From Sulfitobacter sp. F26169L (GTDB lineage Bacteria; Pseudomonadota; Alphaproteobacteria; Rhodobacterales; Rhodobacteraceae), in NCBI RefSeq assembly GCF_026410285.1, contig NZ_JAPMLP010000010.1, forward strand, positions 23,228-87,227: a stretch of 64,000 nucleotides of DNA, written 5' to 3'. A program made the translations under genes and the position numbers. Shown here one piece after another: positions 33,627 to 41,387 of this stretch; position 1 is the stretch's first letter, and each line of letters begins with the position of its first letter. The notes beneath the pieces were generated by a model. That model ran no database searches and had not been told where the DNA came from. It worked only from the letters and a program-made list of their open reading frames with translations.

Positions 33627-33743
33627 CGGAGCAAAAATGCCAGCTGCCAGCCGCTCTTGCTATGATCCCGCCGCGACGCATTTTATGCGGCCGGTCTGTG
33701 TGATCCATTGTGCTGCATGCCCTATCTGGCAGGAGTTCATCAA

Positions 33744-34460
33744 TTGAGTTATGCCTATCAGCAGATCGCAGAGGAGATCGAAGCGCAGATCATGCGCGGT
33801 GATCTGCTGCCGGGCGATCAGTTGCCTGGCGAAGCGGAACTGGCCAGTAAATTTGGAGTAACCCGCTCCACCCTGCGCGAGGGGTTGCGCCAGTTGGAAA
33901 GTGGCGGATTTGTTCATCGGCCATCGCCGCGCAGGCTGGAAGTAACTGTGCCGCAGGCGGACCAGTTGTCGACCCGTGCCGCGCGTGCCATGTCGCTAAT
34001 GAATGTGACATTTCGCGAGTTGTGGGAAGTGACTATGGTGACCGAGCCATTGGCGGCGCGGCTTGCATCTGTGCAGGGCACGGAGGACGAAATCAGCCAA
34101 TTGCAGCAAACCCACAGTGCGCTTGTGAGTGCCGAAGGGCAGATGGAACGCACCATTGATCTGGATGAGCAGTTTCACACGCAGATTGCGGATATGGGCC
34201 GCAACCGGGTGCTGGGTCTTGCGCGCGAGCCTGTTGTGCTTTTACTGTTCCGTGGTTTTTCGCAGATCGCGCCATTTGCTCCGAAATTCTACAAGCGCCA
34301 GATAGAGGCCCATTCAAATGTTCTGGGCGCTTTGCGGGATCGTGACGCAGATCGCGCAGAGAAGTGGACGCGGATGCATATTGATGATTTCTGGCGCGGT
34401 GCGCAGATTGCCGGTCTGGAAGACGCATTCGCGCTTGCCCAGCGGAGCGTAACACCATGA
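33744..34460 (+). CDS. GntR-family regulator with FCD ligand domain (FadR subfamily)
   Basis: The 238-residue protein has a winged helix-turn-helix at residues 3-70 (Y-Q-Q-I-A-E-E-I-E, G-D-Q-L-P-G-E-A-E-L-A, F-G-V-T-R-S-T-L-R-E-G-L). The all-helical FCD domain follows, with likely metal ligands in D-E-Q-F-H-T-Q near 150 and H-S-N-V-L near 197. The start is the TTG at 33744, because AGGAG is spaced eight bases before it and the protein then begins exactly at the family's usual first helix; an ATG at 33717 lacks a ribosome site. Its stop overlaps the first crotonase gene (ATGA), so it controls its own operon. The ligand is probably a carboxylate carried by the TRAP system. Confidence 0.9.
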   Translation: MSYAYQQIAEEIEAQIMRGDLLPGDQLPGEAELASKFGVTRSTLREGLRQLESGGFVHRPSPRRLEVTVPQADQLSTRAARAMSLMNVTFRELWEVTMVTEPLAARLASVQGTEDEISQLQQTHSALVSAEGQMERTIDLDEQFHTQIADMGRNRVLGLAREPVVLLLFRGFSQIAPFAPKFYKRQIEAHSNVLGALRDRDADRAEKWTRMHIDDFWRGAQIAGLEDAFALAQRSVTP

Positions 34461-35362
34461 CAAGTCGAACCATCACAGCGCAGATAGAAAATGGCGTTAT
34501 GATTATAACGCTCAACCGGCCTGATCGGCTGAATGCGTTTACTGTGACTATGATGGACGACATGATCGCGGCGCTTGATGTTGCCGATGCTGATGATGGC
34601 GTGCGTGCAGTTATCGTCACCGGCGCAGGCCGCGGTTTTTGTGCCGGTGTCGATTTGGACGATCCGGATGCTTTTACAGATGCGCGCCCTGATCCGGCAT
34701 CCACGGACGAACAGGTCTGGAGCAACCCGGACAATCGCGACATGGGCGGCAAGCTGTCGCTTCGCCTGTTCAACAGCCTTAAACCGGTGATTGCTGCGGT
34801 GAACGGCCCGGCTGTGGGGATCGGCATGACGATGCAGTTGCCGATGGATATTCGCATCGCGTCCAATACTGCGCGTTTCGGGTTTGTCTTTGCGCGCCGT
34901 GGTATCGTGCCCGAAGCGGCATCGTCATGGTTTTTGCCGCGTATCGTTGGCATGTCCCAAGCGTTGGAGTGGTGCTATTCCGGTCGTGTCTTTGATGCAC
35001 ACGAAGCGCTTGCAGGTGGCTTGGTCCGCTCGCTGCATGAGCCAGAGGATCTGCTGCCCGAAGCCAAGCGGATTGCCCGCGAGATTGCAGATAACACCGC
35101 GCCCGTTTCGATCGCCCTGACCCGCCAGATGATGTGGCGCATGGCAGGTGCCGCCCATCCGATGGAGGCGCACAGGATCGACAGCCGCGCAATTGCGGCG
35201 CGCAATGCCTCGGGCGATTCCGCCGAGGGTGTGGCCAGCTTTCTGGAAAAGCGCGCGCCGGTTTTCCCCGACACAGTAACCCAAAACATGCCCGGATTTT
35301 TCCCTTGGTGGGATGAGCCGGACTGGGACAATAGCAAAAACAAGGATGCCCCCGATGAGTGA
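34457..35362 (+). CDS. Enoyl-CoA hydratase/isomerase family protein
   Basis: The 301-residue crotonase is longer than the usual 260. It has oxyanion-hole strands I-V-T-G-A-G-R-G-F-C-A-G-V-D near residue 57 and N-G-P-A-V-G-I-G-M-T near 115, and the R-R-G-I-V-P-E-A-A-S-S-W-F-L-P-R-I-V-G block with the catalytic-type Glu. An insertion (residues 75-100, rich in D and P) and an added C-terminal tail (F-P-W-W-D-E-P-D-W-D) set it apart. It overlaps the GntR gene by four bases and the next crotonase by eight. Confidence 0.9.
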   Translation: MTSRTITAQIENGVMIITLNRPDRLNAFTVTMMDDMIAALDVADADDGVRAVIVTGAGRGFCAGVDLDDPDAFTDARPDPASTDEQVWSNPDNRDMGGKLSLRLFNSLKPVIAAVNGPAVGIGMTMQLPMDIRIASNTARFGFVFARRGIVPEAASSWFLPRIVGMSQALEWCYSGRVFDAHEALAGGLVRSLHEPEDLLPEAKRIAREIADNTAPVSIALTRQMMWRMAGAAHPMEAHRIDSRAIAARNASGDSAEGVASFLEKRAPVFPDTVTQNMPGFFPWWDEPDWDNSKNKDAPDE

Positions 35363-36131
35363 CCGGATTACGGTGGAGCGGGATGGTGCGGTATCAACCC
35401 TTCGTTTGAATGATGCCGCAACGATGAACGCAATGACACCGCAAATGGCGCGCGATCTGCATAAGCTGCTGGGAGAGGAGTCAAAAACTGCCCGTGCGAT
35501 CATTCTGGCGGGTGGGGAACGCGCCTTTTCGGCCGGTGCCAACCTCAAGGAATCCATGCCACAGGGGCAGGGCAAGCCTGATGTCGGTGCGACGCTGGAA
35601 AACGATTATAATCCGCTGATGCTGGCCATTCGCGACCTGCCGGTGCCGCTTGTTTCGGCTGTGAACGGTGCGGCGGCCGGTGTTGGCGCATCGCTTGCGC
35701 TGGCTTGTGATATCATCGTTGCGGGGCGTGATGCGTATTTTCTGGAAGCATTTGCCCGCATCGGTCTTATCCCAGACGGAGGTGCCACATGGCTGCTGAC
35801 GCGCGCTGTGGGTCGGGTGCGCGCAATGGAAATGATGTTGCTTGCCGAGAAGATACCCGCCGCGCGTGCATTCGAGTGGGGGTTGGTAACGCGGCTGGTC
35901 GATAACGATGTGGTAGAGCAAACCGCAAAAGACATCGCCGTGAAGCTTGCCGCGGGGCCACCGCACAGTCTCGCGCTGATCCGCAAAGCGGCGTGGAGCG
36001 CGGCTGACAGTGATTTCGAAACCGCGTTGGCCAACGAACGCAAGTGGCAAAAAGAAGCGGGAGAAGGCCCCGACTTTGCCGAAGGTCTGGCCGCGTTTCT
36101 GGAAAAGCGACAAGCGAAGTTTAACGACTGA
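35355..36131 (+). CDS. Enoyl-CoA hydratase/isomerase family protein
   Basis: The 258-residue crotonase has strands I-L-A-G-G-E-R-A-F-S-A-G-A-N near residue 54 and N-G-A-A-A-G-V-G-A-S near 105, with I-G-L-I-P-D-G-G-A-T-W as the active-site helix; Asp stands where many hydratases have Glu. This form is common in isomerases such as PaaG-like enzymes. It starts at the ATG at 35355 inside the end of the previous crotonase. Two consecutive crotonases under one GntR regulator may hydrate and isomerise the same acyl chain. Confidence 0.89.
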   Translation: MSDRITVERDGAVSTLRLNDAATMNAMTPQMARDLHKLLGEESKTARAIILAGGERAFSAGANLKESMPQGQGKPDVGATLENDYNPLMLAIRDLPVPLVSAVNGAAAGVGASLALACDIIVAGRDAYFLEAFARIGLIPDGGATWLLTRAVGRVRAMEMMLLAEKIPAARAFEWGLVTRLVDNDVVEQTAKDIAVKLAAGPPHSLALIRKAAWSAADSDFETALANERKWQKEAGEGPDFAEGLAAFLEKRQAKFND

Positions 36132-36156
36132 GCGGGGGGTTGTCATAACAAGTTCC

Positions 36157-36176
36157 GACCTGCCGTGCGGCGGGTC
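36157..36176 (+). other. Hairpin before the second TRAP receptor gene
   Basis: GACCTGCCG (36157-36165) pairs with CGGCGGGTC (36168-36176), eight Watson-Crick pairs and one G-T. It lies between the second crotonase and the TRAP receptor gene and is not followed by a T-run. It could be partial termination or mRNA processing. Confidence 0.3.
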
Positions 36177-36214
36177 ATCTAACAAAACAAAAAATCCACA
36201 GGAGGAAAATGAAA

Positions 36215-37351
36215 ATGAAATCAACGATCAAAGGAATGCTTGCAGGTGCGGCCATCATGGCTCTTGCCACTGGTGCACAGGCGCAGGAGCTCAGATTTGC
36301 GGGTGGCTGGCCTCCCGGGTCGCAGCCAACGAAGATGGTCGAAAATTACGCAAAGACGCTTGAGGAATACTCGGACGGGGAAGTTACAATGCGGGTATTC
36401 CCGCTGTCACTGCTCAGCTTTGCAGAAGGTCATGCGGGTGTGCGTGACGGGATCGCTGATATGACAGCGCTGCTGACTGCATATTTTCCATCTGAATACC
36501 CAACACTCAACATGCTGGCAGAATTTTCCGAACTGGTCGAGCTTGAGCAATTCGCAAGCGAGACAAGCTCGGTCGCATTCGCAGGGGCAATAAGCGAGTA
36601 TGTCCTGCTAAACTGTGAGGAATGTCAGGAAGAAGTTGAAAAGCAGAACCACGTCTATCTGGGCGCGGGATCAACAACGACATACGTTCTTCAGTGCATG
36701 GAACCGCTGACCTCGGTCGAGGACCTGAAAGGCAAGCGCATTCGTACCGCCGGTGCTTATTGGGCGCGCTGGGCAGAGGAGGTGGGCGCTACACCTGTAT
36801 CTATGTCGATCAACGAAACCCTTGAAGGACTTAATCAGGGCGTTGTCGACTGCTCGGCCAGTAACACGGCAGATTTTGTGAACTTCGGTTTTATCGACGT
36901 GGTTAAATACGTCTACGTCGGCCTTCCCGGCGCGCTGTTTAACTTCCCGATAACGATAAACAAAGACAGCTGGAACAGCTTGTCAGACAACGGGAAAAAC
37001 GCACTGCTGCGCGCGCAGGCTAAACTTCTGGGGGATATCACTTTTGCCTATATCCTGGAAGGCCGTGACGGCAAAGAGCGTTCACCCGCACTCGGGATCG
37101 AATACACTGCTGCCGCGGATGATATGATCGCCATGAACCGCGATTTCATCAACAAGGACAAAGAAGCCATCGCAAGCATCTACAAAGAGCGGTTTGGCAT
37201 CGAGTCTGGCGCGCAAGCGGCTGAAGCTCTGGAAGAGTTGCTTGTGAAGTGGACCGATTTGACCAAAGATGTGGAAGACGGCGCAGCACTTGAAAAAATC
37301 TACTACGACGAGATTTTTTCCAAGGTCGATATTGCCACCTACGGCAAGTAA
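36215..37351 (+). CDS. dctP: TRAP transporter solute-binding protein, DctP family
   Basis: The 378-residue periplasmic receptor has a signal peptide ending A-Q-A before Q-E-L-R-F. The conserved Arg is in G-K-R-I-R-T-A-G-A-Y near residue 176. The pair of cysteines in N-C-E-E-C near 133 and a later Cys in L-Q-C-M-E are unusual for this family and might form a disulphide. ATG at 36215 is preferred because the AGGAGG at 36200 is nine bases away; the ATG at 36209 would be only three away. It differs clearly from the receptor at 3774, so the two TRAP systems probably take different acids. The neighbours suggest an acid activated by the ligase at 39300. Confidence 0.92.
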   Translation: MKSTIKGMLAGAAIMALATGAQAQELRFAGGWPPGSQPTKMVENYAKTLEEYSDGEVTMRVFPLSLLSFAEGHAGVRDGIADMTALLTAYFPSEYPTLNMLAEFSELVELEQFASETSSVAFAGAISEYVLLNCEECQEEVEKQNHVYLGAGSTTTYVLQCMEPLTSVEDLKGKRIRTAGAYWARWAEEVGATPVSMSINETLEGLNQGVVDCSASNTADFVNFGFIDVVKYVYVGLPGALFNFPITINKDSWNSLSDNGKNALLRAQAKLLGDITFAYILEGRDGKERSPALGIEYTAAADDMIAMNRDFINKDKEAIASIYKERFGIESGAQAAEALEELLVKWTDLTKDVEDGAALEKIYYDEIFSKVDIATYGK

Positions 37352-37366
37352 GCCACACTGACAGAG

Positions 37367-37397
37367 ATCCGGCACCCGAAGGTTTTGGGTGCCGGAT
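37367..37397 (+). other. Intercistronic hairpin between dctP and dctQ
   Basis: A perfect 11-base stem (ATCCGGCACCC at 37367-37377, complement at 37387-37397) has a 9-base loop. Its position after a receptor gene and before the membrane genes fits an element that lets the receptor be made in excess. No T-run follows. Confidence 0.6.
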
Positions 37398-37420
37398 ATT
37401 CACGACAGAAAGGGAAAATC

Positions 37421-37957
37421 ATGTTAATGATTGGCAAAGTCTTGTCGACACTCGCAAAAGCAGCGTCGTTTATCGGGACGCTCTGCGTTATCGCGATGAT
37501 GCTTCACGTGACTGCCGACGTTGTTGGTCGTTATGTCTTCAATGCGCCCATATCGGGGACAATCGTTGTTGTGGCGAATTACTACATGATTCTGCTCGTC
37601 TTTCTTGCGATTGGCGTTGCCGAAGAAAAGCGCGCGCACATCTCGGTTGAATTTGTGACCGATATGATGCCCCAGCGGGTGCAGAACGGGTTCTCCGTGT
37701 TTTCGGGCATCCTGACAGCCGCAGTCATCACGATCCTGATGATCGCGGGCTATAACGAAGCTATCAAGAAAACCAATATCGGCGCGACGATGGAGCAAGG
37801 CTCCAGCATGATCGAGGTCTGGCAGAGCTACTGGGCAATTCCTGTTGGTGCGGGGCTGATGGTGCTGATCGCGGCCTATCGCGTGATTGCGACGGTCACA
37901 GGCGCACGTAACGGGCTTAATGAAACCGATGAAAATGCAAAGTTTATAAATGACTGA
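37421..37957 (+). CDS. dctQ: TRAP transporter small membrane subunit, DctQ family
   Basis: The 178-residue protein has four transmembrane helices and matches the DctQ size. The start at 37421 is chosen because AAAGGG lies close upstream; the frame's earlier codons fall in the hairpin. A-E-E-K-R-A-H-I-S-V-E-F in the loop after helix two is the usual DctQ signature. The stop codon lies just inside the dctM gene (eight-base overlap). Confidence 0.9.
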   Translation: MLMIGKVLSTLAKAASFIGTLCVIAMMLHVTADVVGRYVFNAPISGTIVVVANYYMILLVFLAIGVAEEKRAHISVEFVTDMMPQRVQNGFSVFSGILTAAVITILMIAGYNEAIKKTNIGATMEQGSSMIEVWQSYWAIPVGAGLMVLIAAYRVIATVTGARNGLNETDENAKFIND

Positions 37958-39257
37958 TGTAGGAATTGGCCTGAGCGGCCTTGCGACACTGATCGCGCTT
38001 ATCGCTGTACGTGTGCCGATTGGCATCGCGCTTATTGGCGTTTCTTTCGGCGGGTTATGGGTGCTGATGGGGCCACGTGTTGCGTGGGGGGCCATTGGCC
38101 TTGTTCCGTATCAGTTCACCTCAAGCTGGATTTTGTCGTCTATCCCGATGTTCCTGTTTCTGGGATTCATCAGCTATCATACGCAATTGACGCGGGGCAT
38201 GTTCAATGCGGCGCGTATCTGGATGGCGGGGGTGCCGGGGGGGTTGGCGATTGCGTCTATCTTCGGTTCGGCAGGTTTTGCCGCTGTGTCGGGATCATCG
38301 ATTGCCTGTTCGGCTGCGATGGGGCGTATCGCGATCCCCGAGATGATGAAATACAAATACCATCCGGAACTGGCGACAGGCACCGTTGCCGTTGCGGGCA
38401 CCATCGGCGCGCTGATCCCGCCGTCGATCATTCTGATCCTCTACGGCGTCATTGCGCAGGTTTCGATTACAGATCTGTTCCTGGGCGGCGTTTCCGCCGG
38501 ACTGTTGACCGCGCTCGGCTATGTCACCGTTGTGCTTATTCGCGTCAAGTTGAACCCCGATCTTGCACCTGAACGCGACGCAAGCGTGACGTTTGCTGAA
38601 AAAGTTGTCGCTCTCAAGGATACATGGCCACTATTGCTGATTATGATCGGTATCTTCGGCGGCTTGTTCGGCGGCATCTTTACACCCACCGAAGCAGGGG
38701 CCGTCGGTGCGTTTCTAGCCTGCGTTGTTGCGATCCTGACCGGTGAGATGACGGTTGTCCGCTTCTTGACCGCTGCGCGCGAAACGCTGATGACCACCGC
38801 AGCCCTGTTGATCATCGCTATCGGGGCAAGCCTGCTGACGCGGTTTCTGGCGCTGTCTGGTGCTGGTGATTACCTTTCGTCCGGCATCTTGTCCGTAGCG
38901 ACCAGTCCGATCTTGCTGATGATCGGTATTGTATGTGTCTATCTTCTGATCGGGATGTTTCTTGAACCGATTGGCGCGATGTTGCTGACATTGCCAATCA
39001 TCCTGCCGGTAGTCGATGCATCTGGATGGAGCTTGCTGTGGTTTGGTATCGTCCTAACCAAACTGCTGGAAATCGGCATGATCACCCCCCCCATAGGGAT
39101 GAACGTATTCGTGATCAAAAGTGTGGTTGGCGATCTAGTGAAGACGACTGCTATCTTTCGGGGTGTGATGTGGTTTCTGGTAATGGACCTGGTGCTGGTG
39201 GCGATCTTGTGTGCCTTTCCCTCACTGGTGCTGACGCTGCCGGCCCTGTTGGGATAA
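37950..39257 (+). CDS. dctM: TRAP transporter large membrane subunit, DctM family
   Basis: The 435-residue, highly hydrophobic protein has about twelve transmembrane segments. DctM markers are F-L-F-L-G-F-I near residue 67, G-A-L-I-P-P-S-I-I-L-I-L-Y near 151 and F-T-P-T-E-A-G-A-V-G near 246. It completes the second TRAP system with the genes at 36215 and 37421. A 42-base gap leads to the acyl-CoA ligase gene, which is likely in the same operon. Confidence 0.93.
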   Translation: MTDVGIGLSGLATLIALIAVRVPIGIALIGVSFGGLWVLMGPRVAWGAIGLVPYQFTSSWILSSIPMFLFLGFISYHTQLTRGMFNAARIWMAGVPGGLAIASIFGSAGFAAVSGSSIACSAAMGRIAIPEMMKYKYHPELATGTVAVAGTIGALIPPSIILILYGVIAQVSITDLFLGGVSAGLLTALGYVTVVLIRVKLNPDLAPERDASVTFAEKVVALKDTWPLLLIMIGIFGGLFGGIFTPTEAGAVGAFLACVVAILTGEMTVVRFLTAARETLMTTAALLIIAIGASLLTRFLALSGAGDYLSSGILSVATSPILLMIGIVCVYLLIGMFLEPIGAMLLTLPIILPVVDASGWSLLWFGIVLTKLLEIGMITPPIGMNVFVIKSVVGDLVKTTAIFRGVMWFLVMDLVLVAILCAFPSLVLTLPALLG

Positions 39258-39299
39258 TCTGCGCGGACTGCATCCGGTACTGTTATTAAGGAGTAATAT

Positions 39300-40880
39300 A
39301 TGGATACTGACGTTCTAGTGCGCCGTGCGCGTAGCCAGCAGATCGGCGATCTGCTGCGCCGCTCTGCAGCAAGGTTGCCGAATAAAACGGCGCTGGTTTT
39401 TCGGGATCACAGTGACACCTTTGCCGAACTGGACGCGGCGGTTGATCGCGCGGCGCACGGGTTGGCCGTGCAGGGCGTCTCCAAGGGGGACCGCGTGGCG
39501 CTGTTCAGCCACAACAACCGCGCCTTTGTGGTTCTCAGGTTTGCGCTTGCCCGTCTGGGGGCCATCACAACTCCCGTGAACTTCATGCTCAACAGCGAAG
39601 ATTTCGGCTACATCATTGACCATTCCGGTGCGTCCCTGCTGATTGCCGAAGATACGCTTTGCGAGGTGGCCGATACCGGGCTGGGGCGTGACATGCCAAA
39701 GTTTTATATCCCCCACAGCGGCGCGCAGGTACCAGAAGGCTGGTTGCCGGTATCGGATATTCTGGAATACGAAAAAGAAGGCGCAGTCTGGACCGATCTC
39801 GGCCCTGATGATCCGGTCCAGATGATGTACACCAGTGGCACGGAATCGCGGCCCAAGGGCGCGTTGCTGACATCGGATGCGCTGTTTGCACAATATACCA
39901 GTTGCATCGTCGACGGTGAGATGACTGCCGATGCGATATCGCTGCACTGCCTGCCGCTGTTCCACTGCGCGCAACTTGATTGTTTCCTCAGCCCCGATCT
40001 ATATCTCGGCGCCACTTCCATCCTGCACGATAAGGCCGATCCGGCTGAAATGCTGGCTGCAATCGAGGCGCATGGCGTCACAAAGCTGTTCTGCCCGCCG
40101 ACGATGTGGATTGCGCTGCTCCGTCACCCCGATTTCGATACCCGTGACCTCAGCAGTCTGAATGCCGGATACTATGGCGCGGCGATCATGCCGACCGCAG
40201 TGATCGAGGAACTGGCAAACCGCTTGCCCAATATGCGTCTGTATAATTTCTACGGTCAGACAGAAATGGCGCCGATCGCCTCTATCCTGCGACCGGAAGA
40301 CCAGAAGCGAAAGCTCGGCTCGGCAGGGCGTCCGGCGCTGAATGTCGAAACCCGCATTGTCGATGATGAAGACAATCCAGTTGCCACAGGTGAAGTAGGC
40401 GAAATTGTCCACCGCAGCCCGCATCTGATTTTGCAATATTACAATGACCCGGAAAAAACCGCCGATGCCTTTCGGGGCGGATGGTTTCACAGCGGTGATC
40501 TGGGGCGTTTTGATGAAGACGGCTATTTGTACATTGTCGATCGAAAGAAAGACATGATCAAAACCGGCGGCGAGAATGTCGCCAGCCGTGAGGTGGAAGA
40601 GGCGATCTTCCGGCACCCCGACGTTGCCGAAGTAGCAGTTTTCGGGCTGCCCCATCCCAAATGGATCGAAGCCGTTACAGCAATTGTGGTTCTCAAGGCG
40701 CAAGCCGAGACCACCGTTGAGCAGATTAACGCATACTGTGCCGAAAACCTGACCCGCTATAAAGCGCCCAAACACGTCGAGATCACAGATCAACTGCCAA
40801 AGAATGCCAGCGGAAAAATCCTCAAGCGGGAACTGCGTGAGCGGTACATGGATATCTACCAAGGTGAAGCACAGGCGTAG
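39300..40880 (+). CDS. Acyl-CoA synthetase, AMP-binding family, with variant P-loop
   Basis: The 526-residue ligase has a P-loop that reads Y-T-S-G-T-E-S-R-P-K-G at 177-187 in place of the usual T-S-G-T-T-G-x-P-K-G. This variant is seen in one branch of fatty-acyl and aryl ligases. A5 is Y-G-Q-T-E near 322, A8 D-R-K-K-D-M-I-K-T-G-G-E-N-V near 418 and the catalytic Lys is in N-A-S-G-K-I-L-K near 508. A strong AAGGAG precedes the ATG. As the last gene of the GntR operon it probably activates the acid brought in by the TRAP system, feeding the two crotonases. No dehydrogenase is present in this operon, so the substrate may already be unsaturated. Confidence 0.92.
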   Translation: MDTDVLVRRARSQQIGDLLRRSAARLPNKTALVFRDHSDTFAELDAAVDRAAHGLAVQGVSKGDRVALFSHNNRAFVVLRFALARLGAITTPVNFMLNSEDFGYIIDHSGASLLIAEDTLCEVADTGLGRDMPKFYIPHSGAQVPEGWLPVSDILEYEKEGAVWTDLGPDDPVQMMYTSGTESRPKGALLTSDALFAQYTSCIVDGEMTADAISLHCLPLFHCAQLDCFLSPDLYLGATSILHDKADPAEMLAAIEAHGVTKLFCPPTMWIALLRHPDFDTRDLSSLNAGYYGAAIMPTAVIEELANRLPNMRLYNFYGQTEMAPIASILRPEDQKRKLGSAGRPALNVETRIVDDEDNPVATGEVGEIVHRSPHLILQYYNDPEKTADAFRGGWFHSGDLGRFDEDGYLYIVDRKKDMIKTGGENVASREVEEAIFRHPDVAEVAVFGLPHPKWIEAVTAIVVLKAQAETTVEQINAYCAENLTRYKAPKHVEITDQLPKNASGKILKRELRERYMDIYQGEAQA

Positions 40881-40902
40881 CGGCGGCCGAGGTAACCGCC
40901 GC
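40880..40902 (+). terminator. GC-rich hairpin at the end of the GntR operon
   Basis: GCGGCGG (40880-40886) pairs with CCGCCGC (40896-40902) around a 9-base loop, beginning at the last base of the ligase stop codon. No long T-run follows, so termination strength is uncertain. Confidence 0.4.
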
Positions 40903-40972
40903 GCGGTGTTGTAAATAGCGTTCTCGCAAAGCGTTGATCAATGCCGGACGTGGCGTGGCATCGTTCGGCGGA

Positions 40973-41233
40973 TCAGTCCGCTTCGGGCACCGTCCCGAGT
41001 CGGACAAGGAACGTCGGCTCGCCTATCTCATCCGAATTGGGGTCCTCTGTCACCATATAGGCATCCGCGCCAACACAATCGGGAGAGTTTGCCTCGCGTT
41101 CGGCGCGCGCTGTGGCCTCTGCTGCGGTGGTATATTGAAACTGTTTGCCGATTTCCAAACCACCCCCACCCTTGGCGGTGTAGGTTTGGCAGATATAGTG
41201 GGTTTTTATAGCGTTGGTATGCGCTTCGGACAT
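40973..41233 (-). CDS. Small conserved-looking protein of unknown function
   Basis: The 86-residue protein is acidic, soluble and lacks a signal peptide. It starts at M-S-E-A-H because GGAGG lies seven bases upstream on the minus strand; a longer frame reaching 41308 has no ribosome site. It contains T-Y-T-A-K-G-G-G-G-L-E-I-G and A-D-A-Y-M-V-T-E-D-P. I do not recognise a family. The gene is alone between the GntR operon and the amidase gene, transcribed against both. The 154 bases between its start and the amidase start show no clear element. Confidence 0.7.
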   Translation of the reverse strand: MSEAHTNAIKTHYICQTYTAKGGGGLEIGKQFQYTTAAEATARAEREANSPDCVGADAYMVTEDPNSDEIGEPTFLVRLGTVPEAD

Positions 41234-41387
41234 TGCTGCCTCCAATACTGCGTTCCGGCGTAAACTACTGTAAGATTTGTGTGTTGGCGATATCCATTCG
41301 CGTATCACCCTGCGGATACACGCCTGATGGACTGGTCATGCGTTTGCTGCCACACTCCGCAACAAGATGAAGAAAAAGGAACCGGTT

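Larger units (their letters stand above)
33395..33743 (+). promoter_or_regulatory. Regulatory gap upstream of the GntR gene
   Basis: No gene is seen in these 349 bases. The gap has an AT-rich stretch (33521-33560) unlike the flanking genes. It also holds a TTGACA hexamer at 33578-33583 and three copies of a TGTC-N-GACA palindrome listed separately. No T-rich terminator after the hydrolase gene was found. The spacing suggests a promoter near 33578 with one operator just downstream and two further upstream. Confidence 0.5.
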
